NCBI RefSeq assembly: GCF_003347595.2
Contig: NZ_QCZK02000061.1
Span: 62,001 to 126,000 of the forward strand
Direction: 5' to 3'
Source of the DNA: Botryobacter ruber
GTDB lineage: Bacteria; Bacteroidota; Bacteroidia; Cytophagales; Hymenobacteraceae
Length of the DNA stretch: 64,000 nucleotides
In this document: one piece after another, positions 40,850 to 49,407 of the stretch
Numbering within the stretch: the first letter of the stretch is position 1
How the letters are laid out: each line of letters starts with the position of its first letter
Made by a program: the position numbers and the translations under genes
Notes under the pieces: model-generated
The model's database searches: none
Seen by the model: the letters and a program-made list of their open reading frames with translations, nothing else
Told to the model about the DNA's origin: nothing

Positions 40850-40875
40850 TTTCTGTTGCTGTAGCCAGACCTGTA

Positions 40876-42528
40876 CTAGTTGTACATTTCGGTATAATAC
40901 TCGTGCGCCATGCGGTCGGCATCGAACATTGGTATGATGTCTTTCATACTTTGCTTCATGATGCTGTGCCACTTGGGCTTGTTGTGGTAATAGGTAGGAA
41001 TGATTTCCTCCTGCAGAATCTGCATCATGTTTTCGTAATCGGCATCGTCCTGGTAGAACTCCGTCATGGTGGTGTCGATGATCGGGAAGAGGAAACTGTT
41101 TTCGCCGTGGCGGCCGAACTCCGGTATCCAGCCATCCTGGATAGAAAAGTTGATGGAGCCGTTCATGGCCGCTGTCATGCCGCTGGTTCCGGAGGCTTCC
41201 CGTGGCCGGCGTGGCGTGTTCAGCCAGATATCGGAGCCCTGCTTCAGTTTCCGGGAAAGCTCAATTTCATAACCGGTAAGCACCGCCATGTTCTTCTGCT
41301 GGTAGGAAATGTGCACCAGCCTGTTAAACACCTCTACCGCACCATAGTCGTACGGATAAGGTTTTCCGGCCCAGATTACCTGGATAGGCTGGTCGTGGCG
41401 GTTGATCAGTTCGATAAAGCGGTTGAGGTCGCGCAGTAACAGGTCGGCCCGTTTGTAGGCGGCAAACCTCCTGGCCCACACAATGGTCAGCACATTGGGG
41501 TCGAAGAGTTTACCGGTCTGATCGGCAACCACCTCAAACAGGTTCATTTTCATTTCCCGCTTGCGTGCCTGCAGCCACTCGTCGTTGTTGGCGTTGTAGG
41601 CTTCCCGCATCGTCCGGTCCATCCAGAACGGCACGTTCTGGGCATTGGTAATGGCCTTTATGTCACAGATTCCTTCGTTGCCACACCACATAGCGCGGGC
41701 AACCTCGCCGTGCAGTTGCGAAACTCCGTTCGCGACACGGGCAAGCCGGAGGGCAGCCAATGTGTGGTTAAACATCTGTCCGTACATGCCGGTATATTCA
41801 CGGGCCTCTTCAAGCGAAAAGTTGTTAAAGAAACTCATCCGGTGCAGCAGGTTAATATCGTGTTCTTCGTTGCCGGCCTTTTCGGGCGTGTGCGTGGTAA
41901 ACACAACCCGTTTCTTTACTTCTTCCGCATTTCCTTCAAATTTATCCAGCAGGTGAAACGCCATCGGCAGGGCATGCCCTTCGTTGAGGTGGTAAATGTC
42001 TGCACCGCCCAGCGCATCCACTACTTTTGCACCGCCAATACCCAGCACTATGCTCTGCGAAATGCGCGCATTCACCTCCACATCGTAGAGTTTATGGGTA
42101 ATGGTGCGCGCCAGGAAATCGTTTTCGGGAATATCCGTTGTCAGGAAATACATGGGCACGGTGCCGAAAATCTCAGGCTTCAGCACCAGGGCTTTTACAT
42201 AAACCGGGTGCCCGTTTACGACTACGCGTACCGTTATGCCGCTATCTTCCAGGTAAGTATAGAACTTCTTCTGGAACAGCACCCGCATGGTATTGTCTTC
42301 GTACCGCACCTGGTCGTAATAGCCAAATTTCCATAAAATGCCAATCCCGATAACATTCTGGCGCAGGTCGTGGGCGCTCCGCATATGGGAGCCGGCCAGA
42401 AAGCCAAGACCACCGGAATATGTTTTAAGGGCCTGGTGTATGCCAAACTCCATGCTGAAGTAGGCTACGCGTTTCGTGTATTTACTGTCTATTTCGTAGG
42501 GGTGATACCACTTATCGTACTTTGTCAT
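40876..42528 (-). CDS. GT35-like alpha-glucan phosphorylase homologue lacking the PLP lysine
   Basis: A 550-residue protein of the short alpha-glucan phosphorylase group (GT35). VAYFSMEFGIHQALKTYSGG at residue 20, YHLNEGHALPMAFHLLDKFE, TIVWARRFAAYKRADLLLRD and VIWAGKPYPYDYGAVEVFNR are family landmarks. Normal members carry EASGTSGMKAA, in which the lysine binds pyridoxal phosphate. Here the DNA reads GAA GCC TCC GGA ACC AGC GGC ATG ACA GCG, giving EASGTSGMTAAMNGS, so threonine replaces that lysine. The protein may therefore be a non-PLP glycosyltransferase or an inactive relative. It is cytoplasmic and about 250 residues shorter than E. coli GlgP. It stands alone with its own terminator. Confidence 0.85.
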   Translation of the reverse strand: MTKYDKWYHPYEIDSKYTKRVAYFSMEFGIHQALKTYSGGLGFLAGSHMRSAHDLRQNVIGIGILWKFGYYDQVRYEDNTMRVLFQKKFYTYLEDSGITVRVVVNGHPVYVKALVLKPEIFGTVPMYFLTTDIPENDFLARTITHKLYDVEVNARISQSIVLGIGGAKVVDALGGADIYHLNEGHALPMAFHLLDKFEGNAEEVKKRVVFTTHTPEKAGNEEHDINLLHRMSFFNNFSLEEAREYTGMYGQMFNHTLAALRLARVANGVSQLHGEVARAMWCGNEGICDIKAITNAQNVPFWMDRTMREAYNANNDEWLQARKREMKMNLFEVVADQTGKLFDPNVLTIVWARRFAAYKRADLLLRDLNRFIELINRHDQPIQVIWAGKPYPYDYGAVEVFNRLVHISYQQKNMAVLTGYEIELSRKLKQGSDIWLNTPRRPREASGTSGMTAAMNGSINFSIQDGWIPEFGRHGENSFLFPIIDTTMTEFYQDDADYENMMQILQEEIIPTYYHNKPKWHSIMKQSMKDIIPMFDADRMAHEYYTEMYN

Positions 42529-42845
42529 GATTTCTAATTGTTTTTAATGCACACAACCTCCGCTATCAGGTCCTTCCTTTTTTTGATGAAGGCACAAAGC
42601 GATGGCACCGGCAACTATAATAATTACCATGCCAGTTTCTGCGCCAGGTGTAGTGGAGCTTGTTTTGTTTACTTGCTTGTTTGTCTGATACGCTGTTTTA
42701 CTGCTCTCTTTTGTAAGCCACCTGCTTTCCGGTAACCACTGCTCTTCTGAAAAATACCAGGCGGCGTTAAAAAACTGATATCCGAATATACAGGAAATAA
42801 AATACTAATTACCGCTCATCGGTAAAAAAGAAATGTTAAATCTAC
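42529..42845. other. Gene-free region
   Basis: A 317-bp gap between two minus-strand genes. I see no gene, repeat or strong hairpin in it; it probably holds the promoter of the phosphorylase gene. Confidence 0.5.
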
Positions 42846-43919
42846 TTAAGTTTGGTTTGGCAGCCTGATGGAAAAAGTACTTCCTTCGCCCTCCTTGCTC
42901 TCGCACCAGATTTTACCGCCCTGTACCTCAACCAGATCCCGGATAATGGAAAGCCCGATGCCCCTGGCCTGCTCGCCATGAAGCCCGGTCCGGGAGGCCC
43001 TGGTATATTTATCAAACAGGTAAGGCTGCATATCCTGCGGAATACCGATACCATTGTCCGTAATTTTCAGCAGTACGCTATGCTCCTCCTCCTCTAGGGC
43101 GAGTGTGATAGTGCCATCCGGTTTTGTAAATTTGATGGAATTGGAAATCAGGTTATTCAGGATCTGGTCCAGCTTGATAACATCTACATCGGCAAACACT
43201 TTAGCAGGGGCAATGAGCGTGATTTTCTGCTTTATGCTTTTGTTCATGGCAAACATTTCCGCTACGTCCCGCACTTTTTCAACCAGGTCGATCCGCTGCT
43301 TGTTAACGACAATTCCAGGCGACTTTAAATGCTCTTCGCTCAGGATATCTAAAATCAAGCTGATGCAGGTTTCGCAGGCTTTGCCAATAAAATGGGTGTA
43401 GTTTGTCAGTTCGCTGTAGTTTTGTCTCTGGTGGTCGGTTTCGAGTGCGCCCGATACACTTTGTATAATGGAGATCGGCCCCCGCAAGTCATGCGCTAAA
43501 ATTTCCAGGGCCGTGTCTTTCTTCTGGGCATATTCCAGCAGGTAGGCCGTGTGCTCCGCCCGGTCGGTGATATCTTCGGCTATGCCAGTCACGCCCGACA
43601 GGCTGCCTGTTTCGTCATAAAGAGGAGCGGCTTCGGCACAGATTACTTTGGTGGATAAGCCGGGCAACTGCAGCCTGAACTGGGTATTGATCGGTTTCCC
43701 CTGCAGCAGGTTGTTGAAACAGTTTGTAACCACCATGCTGTCCTCGGGGTGCACCACGTCCGGCAGGGTGTAAGGTTGCTGCAGAAAAATATGCAAATCA
43801 CCTGCAAACAGGGACTCCGCTGCCCTGCTCAGGTAGGTAAACCGGGTGCTGGCTACATCGAATGCGAAAATAATTTTACGACTGCTATTGCCTAGTTGCT
43901 GAAGGATGCTGCTGTCCAT
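42846..43919 (-). CDS. PAS-domain sensor histidine kinase
   Basis: A 357-residue cytoplasmic kinase. Residues about 15 to 125 form a PAS domain (VASTRFTYLSRAAESLF, then ICAEAAPLYDETGSLSGVTG). The dimerisation/H-box reads LEILAHDLRGPISIIQSVSG near residue 146, with the phospho-accepting His. The ATPase domain has the N box LDQILNNLISNSIKFTKPDG, G1 KITDNGIGIPQDM, an F box (LFDKYTRASRTG) and G2 ARGIGLSIIRDL. It lacks membrane helices, so it senses an internal or redox signal. A GTG upstream (43937) would add six residues; the ATG at 43919 is preferred. No response regulator is adjacent. Confidence 0.92.
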   Translation of the reverse strand: MDSSILQQLGNSSRKIIFAFDVASTRFTYLSRAAESLFAGDLHIFLQQPYTLPDVVHPEDSMVVTNCFNNLLQGKPINTQFRLQLPGLSTKVICAEAAPLYDETGSLSGVTGIAEDITDRAEHTAYLLEYAQKKDTALEILAHDLRGPISIIQSVSGALETDHQRQNYSELTNYTHFIGKACETCISLILDILSEEHLKSPGIVVNKQRIDLVEKVRDVAEMFAMNKSIKQKITLIAPAKVFADVDVIKLDQILNNLISNSIKFTKPDGTITLALEEEEHSVLLKITDNGIGIPQDMQPYLFDKYTRASRTGLHGEQARGIGLSIIRDLVEVQGGKIWCESKEGEGSTFSIRLPNQT

Positions 43920-44021
43920 AGTAGTTGGTTTGAACACAGCTATAGTGCTGTATACACTTTGATATCTACGAGGCTATATAGCATTGGTTTAATGAGAAAA
44001 AACAATAGCTGAAGCGGCAAA

Positions 44022-44056
44022 AATAAACCCCACCAGGCTTTACCGGGTGAGGTTTT
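44022..44056 (-). terminator. Rho-independent terminator of the membrane-protein gene at 44089
   Basis: On the minus strand AACCTCACCC pairs with GGTGGGGTTT (one mismatch) around a 10-base loop and is followed by a T-rich stretch. Confidence 0.7.
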
Positions 44057-44088
44057 CTGCCAGCGACTGGTGTTGCGGACCCGGCGAT

Positions 44089-44580
44089 CTAAAAAGTTAC
44101 TGCAAGGCCCGGACCGCTTGTGGCGAAACCCAGTCTGAACCTAAGCCGGCCCTGCCTGTCCTGGCTTGTATACAGTCCTTCGTTGTAGAGCTCGGCAGCC
44201 TGTTGCGCATGTTTGCTGTACCCCACCGAAAACGGAATCGAGAGTGCCAGCAAACCGGCGCCCACTCCTGCCATCGTCCAGTTTGGCGTACCCCCGCCTA
44301 TGGCGGAACCCAGGGGATAACCGACCATAAAGCCCCCTGCATAACTCAGGACAGTTACCGGGATCATATTTCTGCGGGCTACCTTCATTTCCTGAAGCGC
44401 TTCCGGGTTTTCCCGCACAACATCTTCCAGCTGACTGGGCGAAAGTTTTACCCCATCGAGGGTAAAGGTGGTGCCTACCTTTTTGGTTACAACAATAGGA
44501 CTTTGCTGTACCTGCGCATAGCCATGGCGCAACAACAACGACAGCAGCAAGGTAAGTGCAAGGGTAATTCCTGCCTTCAT
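44089..44580 (-). CDS. Exported membrane protein of unknown function
   Basis: A 163-residue protein I do not recognise. A signal peptide (MKAGITLALTLLLSLLLRHG, cleavage probably after GYAQ) precedes a small polar region (KLSPSQLEDVVRENPEALQE) and two hydrophobic segments: VLSYAGGFMVGYPLGSAIGG and MAGVGAGLLALSIPFSVGYS. The glycine-rich pair is typical of small Bacteroidota membrane proteins of unknown role. The C-terminus (RLRFRLGFATSGPGLAVTF) ends like a short beta hairpin with a terminal Phe, so outer-membrane association is possible. It is a single gene with its own terminator. Confidence 0.7.
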   Translation of the reverse strand: MKAGITLALTLLLSLLLRHGYAQVQQSPIVVTKKVGTTFTLDGVKLSPSQLEDVVRENPEALQEMKVARRNMIPVTVLSYAGGFMVGYPLGSAIGGGTPNWTMAGVGAGLLALSIPFSVGYSKHAQQAAELYNEGLYTSQDRQGRLRFRLGFATSGPGLAVTF

Positions 44581-44741
44581 AAGATAAAGCTGAAAAAGTT
44601 AAAAAGGGATTGTCCGTTCTTTCAAAAAACAGTACAAGATAATCCCCGCAACAAACAAAAGCAATACTCCTGCTTCGTTTTCTTCCGCCTCTTTTCAGGC
44701 TGCAGAAATGCTCCTGAATTTGCTGCCCCGATGCAGGAAAA

Positions 44742-44774
44742 AGGAGCAGCGGGTGTGGTGGCGGGCGCAGCAAA
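44742..44774 (-). repeat. Dispersed 35-bp repeat, copy 11 (reverse)
   Basis: GCAGCGGGTGTGGTGGCGGG followed by CGCAGCAAAA. Confidence 0.75.
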
Positions 44775-44783
44775 ACGCTGGCT

Positions 44784-44816
44784 AGCAGCAGCGGCTATGG
44801 TGGCTGGTGGAGAAGG
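44784..44816 (-). repeat. Dispersed 35-bp repeat, copy 12 (reverse)
   Basis: GCAGCGGCTATGGTGGCTGG followed by TGGAGAAGG. In direct tandem with copy 11, with 9 bp between them. Confidence 0.72.
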
Positions 44817-44903
44817 CTTTTTACAAGCTTCACATTCCGGAAAAATGCTTCAGGCCTCAGCTTAAAAAGCTGTGTAAAGCCCTCAACTGTAATTCAAAAA
44901 TTC

Positions 44904-44911
44904 TATATTTG
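44904..44911 (+). promoter_or_regulatory. Candidate -7 box of the ABC transporter operon
   Basis: TATATTTG matches TAnnTTTG exactly, 47 bp before the GTG start at 44959. No clear -33 element. Confidence 0.5.
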
Positions 44912-44958
44912 CCTATGCTGCTGTTCCTGCCGTGTCGTTCACCTTTTAACTTTCTCCT

Positions 44959-45855
44959 GTGGCAACTGTTTTAGACATACATCATCTCTCCAAAAAGTAC
45001 GGACACCTGCAGGCGCTGCAGGGGCTTTCGTTACAGGTGGAAGCGGGTAGCATTTATGGCTTGCTCGGCCCCAACGGGAGTGGCAAAACCACCACGCTGG
45101 GTATTGTGCTGGATGTGATCAAACCCACCAGCGGCAGCTTTTCCTGGTTCGGCAGCCCGGTGAGCAAAGAGACCAAGCAGCGGATTGGCGCCTTACTCGA
45201 AACGCCAAATTTTTACCCTTACCTTACCGCCAGGCAGAACCTGCAGCTTGTTGCCGACATAAAAGGAGCCGACAAAAGCAACATCAACAGGATGCTGGAT
45301 ATGGTGGCATTAGGCACCCGCAGCAACACCACGTTTAAAGGCTTTTCGCTGGGCATGAAACAGCGCCTGGCCCTTGCCGCCGCTATGCTCAACGACCCGG
45401 AAGTACTGGTGCTCGACGAACCCACCAACGGCCTGGACCCACAGGGGATAGCCGAGGTGCGCGACCTGATCCTGCGCATCGGGGCACAGGGCAAAACCAT
45501 TATCCTGGCCAGCCATTTACTTGACGAAGTGGAGAAAGTGTGCACGCACATGGCGGTGCTTCGCGGAGGTCGGCTGGTATCAGGCGGACCGGTGGGCGAC
45601 ATGCTTGCAGCAAACGAACAGCTCGTTATCAGTGCACCCGAGCTGCAGCCTGTGCTGGCGCTGCTGGAGCGCCTCCCCTATGTGGCACAGTTTACACCGG
45701 CCAAAGAAGGAGTTGCCCTTACCCTGAAAGAAGGCTATAACAGCACCAACATTAACCGCGACATGTTTGCGCAGGGCATTGTGCTGTCGCAGCTGATTGT
45801 GCGGCGCAAGAGCCTGGAGGCGCAGTTTATGGAAATCATTAAAACAACTTCTTAA
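44959..45855 (+). CDS. ABC transporter ATP-binding protein
   Basis: A 298-residue ATPase of the CcmA/NatA (ABC-2 exporter) group. Walker A YGLLGPNGSGKTTTLGIV lies at about residues 33 to 50, the signature loop is FSLGMKQRLALAAAML near residue 131, and Walker B is VLVLDEPTNGLDP near residue 150, followed by the ASHLLDEVEKVCTH switch region. The start is GTG at 44959 (MATVLDIHHLSKKYG). The last 80 residues form the usual C-terminal regulatory domain. It is followed 1 bp later by its permease. The substrate is unknown; ABC-2 pairs of this kind export drugs, lipids or peptides. Confidence 0.93.
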   Translation: MATVLDIHHLSKKYGHLQALQGLSLQVEAGSIYGLLGPNGSGKTTTLGIVLDVIKPTSGSFSWFGSPVSKETKQRIGALLETPNFYPYLTARQNLQLVADIKGADKSNINRMLDMVALGTRSNTTFKGFSLGMKQRLALAAAMLNDPEVLVLDEPTNGLDPQGIAEVRDLILRIGAQGKTIILASHLLDEVEKVCTHMAVLRGGRLVSGGPVGDMLAANEQLVISAPELQPVLALLERLPYVAQFTPAKEGVALTLKEGYNSTNINRDMFAQGIVLSQLIVRRKSLEAQFMEIIKTTS

Positions 45856-45856
45856 G

Positions 45857-46627
45857 ATGGACTTGTTACGAACAGAGTTCCGGAAGATATTCCCCTACCG
45901 CACCTTCTGGGCTATCCTGGGAATTTACATTTTGTTACTGCTGCTGGTTACCTCCGCCAGCAGCAGTGTAGTAGTAAACGGCGAAGTGTATGGAAAAACC
46001 ATGTACCAGTTTCCGCAGATCTGGTCGCGGCTTGCCTACATCGGCAGCTTTTTTAATGTGCTCCTGGGTATTCTGATCATTATCCTGGTAACAGACGAGT
46101 TCACTTTCAGAACGTTCAGGCAACAGGTGATAGACGGACTTTCGCGGGGAGAACTGGTGTTGGCCAAGTTTTATGTGGGGCTTGCACTGGCTACTTTCTG
46201 CACTCTTGTACTACTGGTGCTCGGGTTTGTGCTGGGACTGCTATACAGCACCGATAAAAGTGCTTCTGCTATCTTCAGCCAACTGGATGCTGTTCCATAT
46301 TTTTTTGTGCAGGCTGTTGCCTATATGGCACTGGCCATGCTGTTCGGTTTCCTGATCCGGAAGAGCGGTTTGGCCATCATCGCTTTTTTTGTCTACACCA
46401 TACTCGTGGAGCCGCTTATTCATTACAGCCTGCCGGACACTGTTGACAAGTTTTTCCCGGTAAAGGTTTTCGCCAGCCTGACACCACGGCCCGGCCAGGC
46501 CCTTATAGACCAGATTACCACTCCCACCGAGATGCTGACACCACAGTGGGCGGTACTGCCGGCACTTGCTTATTCTGCGCTGCTTGTTTCTGCTGCCTGG
46601 CTTATCCTGAAACTGAGAGACCTGTAG
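45857..46627 (+). CDS. ABC-2 type transporter permease
   Basis: A 256-residue inner-membrane protein with about six hydrophobic segments, for example FWAILGIYILLLLLVTSASS, LAYIGSFFNVLLGILIIILV and FCTLVLLVLGFVLGLLY. The short periplasmic loops and DEFTFRTFRQQVIDGLSRGE (a cytoplasmic coupling segment) fit ABC-2 permeases of the DrrB/NatB type. The ATG at 45857 (MDLLRTEFRKIFPYRTFWAI) is used; an in-frame GTG at 45797 lies inside the upstream ATPase gene. Its stop abuts the convergent gene at 46628. Confidence 0.87.
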   Translation: MDLLRTEFRKIFPYRTFWAILGIYILLLLLVTSASSSVVVNGEVYGKTMYQFPQIWSRLAYIGSFFNVLLGILIIILVTDEFTFRTFRQQVIDGLSRGELVLAKFYVGLALATFCTLVLLVLGFVLGLLYSTDKSASAIFSQLDAVPYFFVQAVAYMALAMLFGFLIRKSGLAIIAFFVYTILVEPLIHYSLPDTVDKFFPVKVFASLTPRPGQALIDQITTPTEMLTPQWAVLPALAYSALLVSAAWLILKLRDL

Positions 46628-47329
46628 TTACTTCACCAGGGTGTTATAATAGTCTATAATGGCAACAAGATGATCTATGTTATCATAGTTGTACTTGTTC
46701 TTTTTCATAAACTCCTTCACGTCTTTTTCTTTCTTGCCAAAGTAGCGGGGCAGGTCCTTCCGCAGGTTGCGAAGTGTTATGATGTCGCCATCCGGCAGCA
46801 GCAGGTAAAACAAGGGCACAATCTGCTCTACAAACCGGTAACCCATGGAGTTATAATACGGATCGTAGTAACCGAAACGCCGCGTGTTCATGGCGCTCAT
46901 GTTGTTTACATCCCGCCTTACGTAACTTTCGCGCATAATGAGCGTCAGCTGCCCGTAATTCAGTTGCTGGAAAAAGGTGGGTTTTTTAAAGTCGGTGTAC
47001 GGTTTGTCCTGGTCCCAGTTGTAGGTTACAAACACCTGCTGACCCGGGCTTTCCTCCGAAGCGTTGCTTACAATAAAATGATCCACGTTTACCGGTGAAA
47101 AAGATCGCAAGGTACCATCCTCCTGCTGCACATTAATGATCTCTTCCTGGTGATGGAATGTTAGTGATCCGGAAACGGTATCTCCGGAAAAAAGAACGAC
47201 GTTTGCTACCGGCCATTCCTGAATATCAATAGAGGAGATTCTTTGCTGCGCAAACAGCGCCATAGGGCCTGACAGGAAAACGAAAAAGACAACTGTCAGA
47301 AAACGGGAAACAGATATAAAACCAAACAT
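46628..47329 (-). CDS. Exported protein of unknown function
   Basis: A 233-residue protein with a signal peptide (FLTVVFFVFLSGPMALFAQQ, cleavage near residue 28). I do not recognise the family. The mature part has a beta-rich front half (VANVVLFSGDTVSGSLTFHH, FIVSNASEESPGQQVFVTYN) and a helical, lysine-rich end (YFGKKEKDVKEFMKKNKYNY). YLLLPDGDIITLRNLRKDLP recurs in Bacteroidota exported proteins of unknown function. It is probably periplasmic or surface-exposed. It converges on the ABC permease gene with no gap. Confidence 0.72.
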   Translation of the reverse strand: MFGFISVSRFLTVVFFVFLSGPMALFAQQRISSIDIQEWPVANVVLFSGDTVSGSLTFHHQEEIINVQQEDGTLRSFSPVNVDHFIVSNASEESPGQQVFVTYNWDQDKPYTDFKKPTFFQQLNYGQLTLIMRESYVRRDVNNMSAMNTRRFGYYDPYYNSMGYRFVEQIVPLFYLLLPDGDIITLRNLRKDLPRYFGKKEKDVKEFMKKNKYNYDNIDHLVAIIDYYNTLVK

Positions 47330-47800
47330 ATGCTACACAAGATTATTGATGAAACACTTGCTACCTGTTTTTTTAACAGATAACGATACACAACCTATCA
47401 CTTTACCAGCCATCCTATCCTGAAAGCTATATGCTTTTTCACTTAAACAAACCTGGCGCCAAACAAGCACATAGCTAACTGATAGTGAAGCTCCACCAGA
47501 TTCTTTTTCACATTTTATCTACGATAATATAGTGCATTTACGGCTAAAAAGTTGCCTTCCCGATACAATTTCCTATAAAATAAAACAGCCCGAAAGTGCA
47601 ACATTTCTATTCTCTTTCAGGCTGTTTTTGAAGCAGTTAGCAACGCAACACAGCACCACCTCCTGCAACAAATATAAAAATAATTCAATATAATAGTACT
47701 AAGCAGGAACTTCACAGGCAACTGTGCTGCTGCTTCTCATAATAGTGTATGCGGCATGAAAGGCCAGCCCTGTAACAGCAGCGCCGGCTATATGCCAGGG
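47330..47800. other. Intergenic region with terminator
   Basis: A 471-bp gap that contains the ribBA terminator (47583-47631) and an AT-rich stretch near 47400-47580. It must also hold the promoter of the exported-protein gene on the minus strand. No gene, and no convincing TAnnTTTG box for that gene. Confidence 0.5.
47583..47631 (-). terminator. Probable terminator downstream of ribBA
   Basis: AACAGCC, a mismatch, GAAAG pair with CTTTC and GGCTGTT across a 19-base loop. A T run follows on both strands. It lies about 170 bp after the ribBA stop. Confidence 0.6.
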
Positions 47801-49054
47801 TTACAGGTTTTTACTGATCGTGATATTTTTCAGGATTTCGTGCCCCAGTTTATCGCGTTTGGTGGTCAGGTAGCGCTGGTTGTGCTCGTTTGGCACAACT
47901 TCTATCGGCACGTTTTCAACTACTTCCAGTCCGTAGCCAATCAGCCCTGTCCGCTTCTTGGGATTGTTGGAGATCAGCTTCATTTTGGTAACGCCGATGT
48001 CGCGGAGAATCTGGGCACCTACGCCATAATCGCGCTCGTCCATGCCAAAACCGAGTTCCAGGTTCGCCTCCACCGTATCCAGCCCCTGCTCCTGCAGTTT
48101 GTAGGCTTTCAGTTTGTTCAGCAGCCCGATGCCGCGTCCTTCCTGGTTCATGTACACCACCACGCCTTTGCCTTCGCGCTCAATCATGCGCATGGCCTCG
48201 TGCAGCTGCGGACCGCAGTCGCAACGGCAGGAACCAAAAATATCGCCTGTTACGCAGGACGAATGCACCCGCACCAGTACCGGCTCATCTTCTTCCCAGG
48301 TGCCTTTTACCAATGCCAGGTGTTTGGCATTGTTGCTGATCTGGGTAAAGGCATAGAGGTCGAAGTTGCCGTAATCGGTCGGCATCTGCACTGCAATCTC
48401 ACGGGTAATCAGGCTTTCCTGCTTTAAGCGGTACACAATCAGGTCTTTGATGGAGATCAGCTTCAGGTTGAAACGTTCCGCCACTTTCACCAGGTCGGGC
48501 AACCGGGCCATGGAGCCGTCTTCGTTCATGATCTCCACCAGCACGCCCGCCGGGTACAAACCTGCCAGGCGCGCCAGGTCAACAGAAGCCTCTGTATGGC
48601 CCGGGCGTCGGATAACACCTTCTGTTTTTGACCGGAGCGGGAATATATGCCCCGGTTTTCCTAACGACTCGGGGTCGGTAGCCGGGTCCACGAGTGCCTG
48701 TATGGTTTTGGCACGGTCGGAGGCGGAGATACCGGTGGTGCAGCCATGGCCAAGCAGGTCTACCGATACGGTAAAGGCGGTGGCATGGGAAGTGGTGTTG
48801 CGGGTAACCATCATTTCCAGCCCCAGCTCGTCGCATCGTTCTTCGGGCAAGGCACAGCAGATGAGGCCGCGCCCGTGCGTGGCCATAAAGTTAACAATCT
48901 CGGGTGTGATCAGTTCGGCGGCACAAACAAAGTCGCCTTCGTTTTCGCGGTCATCGTCATCCACCACAATCACTACTTTTCCCTGGCGGATATCTTCGAT
49001 CGCATCTTCTATTTTATCAAGAGGCCTTAACACCTCCTTTTCTGTGGTTTCCAT
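47801..49054 (-). CDS. ribBA: Bifunctional DHBP synthase/GTP cyclohydrolase II
   Basis: A 417-residue fusion that supplies both precursors of riboflavin. The N-terminal RibB half shows DDRENEGDFVCAAE at about residue 35 (acidic Mg-binding loop), MATHGRGLICCALPEERCDE and FPLRSKTEGVIRRPGHTEAS. The C-terminal RibA half shows LVRVHSSCVTGDIFGSCRCD at about residue 256 (the zinc-binding cysteines) and VVYMNQEGRGIGLLNKLKAY near residue 299. The total length is typical of the Bacteroidota fusion. Other riboflavin genes are not in the window. A -7 box lies about 70 bp upstream. No FMN riboswitch is apparent. Confidence 0.95.
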   Translation of the reverse strand: METTEKEVLRPLDKIEDAIEDIRQGKVVIVVDDDDRENEGDFVCAAELITPEIVNFMATHGRGLICCALPEERCDELGLEMMVTRNTTSHATAFTVSVDLLGHGCTTGISASDRAKTIQALVDPATDPESLGKPGHIFPLRSKTEGVIRRPGHTEASVDLARLAGLYPAGVLVEIMNEDGSMARLPDLVKVAERFNLKLISIKDLIVYRLKQESLITREIAVQMPTDYGNFDLYAFTQISNNAKHLALVKGTWEEDEPVLVRVHSSCVTGDIFGSCRCDCGPQLHEAMRMIEREGKGVVVYMNQEGRGIGLLNKLKAYKLQEQGLDTVEANLELGFGMDERDYGVGAQILRDIGVTKMKLISNNPKKRTGLIGYGLEVVENVPIEVVPNEHNQRYLTTKRDKLGHEILKNITISKNL

Positions 49055-49121
49055 AAAGTCTGCATTATAACGGCTGCCATTGCAGTTGGCAGCTGGTTTG
49101 TTATGGTTAATAATTGCGGTA

Positions 49122-49129
49122 CAAATTTA
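49122..49129 (-). promoter_or_regulatory. Candidate -7 box of ribBA
   Basis: Minus-strand TAAATTTG matches TAnnTTTG exactly, about 68 bp before the start codon. No convincing -33 TTTG at the expected spacing. Confidence 0.5.
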
Positions 49130-49236
49130 GGAAGTTTATCCTGCAATACCTGCTAATTAAACAACACATAAGCGCAGCAATTGGTTTTATTGTGCAGCAG
49201 GCGTGGTAGCTTTTCCTGTAAAACCGCCTCTTTCGT

Positions 49237-49272
49237 GCTGCAGCAGCGGCTATGGTGGCAGGAGCAGCAGAA
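49237..49272 (-). repeat. Dispersed 35-bp repeat, copy 13 (reverse)
   Basis: GCAGCGGCTATGGTGGCAGG followed by AGCAGCAGAA; left arm of an inverted pair. Confidence 0.78.
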
Positions 49273-49344
49273 TTGTCTGAACCACAGATTTACCGGATGA
49301 AAGGATTTCACGGAAGTTTTTCACGGAAGTATTTCACAAAGTTT

Positions 49345-49379
49345 AACTGCAGCTGCCACCATAGCCTCTGCTCCTGCTT
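49345..49379 (+). repeat. Dispersed 35-bp repeat, copy 14 (forward)
   Basis: CTGCAGCTGCCACCATAGCC followed by TCTGCTCCTGCTT; right arm of the pair with 49237. Both arms share the T variant (ATAGCC), a matched change. Confidence 0.78.
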
Positions 49380-49407
49380 ACCTATCTAATTAAAGCCAAA
49401 CCGCCGT

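Larger units (their letters stand above)
44581..44958. other. Divergent region with two repeat copies and a promoter
   Basis: This 378-bp gap contains two reverse copies of the dispersed repeat (44742 and 44784) and the -7 box of the ABC transporter operon. An open frame at 44047-44865 spans these repeats and the neighbouring antisense strand and is not believed. Confidence 0.6.
49055..49407. other. Intergenic region with inverted repeat pair
   Basis: A 353-bp gap holding the ribBA promoter and two oppositely oriented copies of the dispersed repeat, which flank a segment containing CTGAACCACAGATTTACCGG and repeated TTCACGGAAG. No gene. Confidence 0.6.

Noticed and set aside
44047..44865. 272-codon plus-strand frame before the ABC transporter
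   Set aside because: It overlaps an antisense gene with a good signal peptide, and its end is translated repeat sequence (VVAGAAK and AMVAGG).
49055..49180. FMN riboswitch before ribBA
   Set aside because: The leader is only about 60 nt from the -7 box and I could not find the conserved multi-stem RFN elements.
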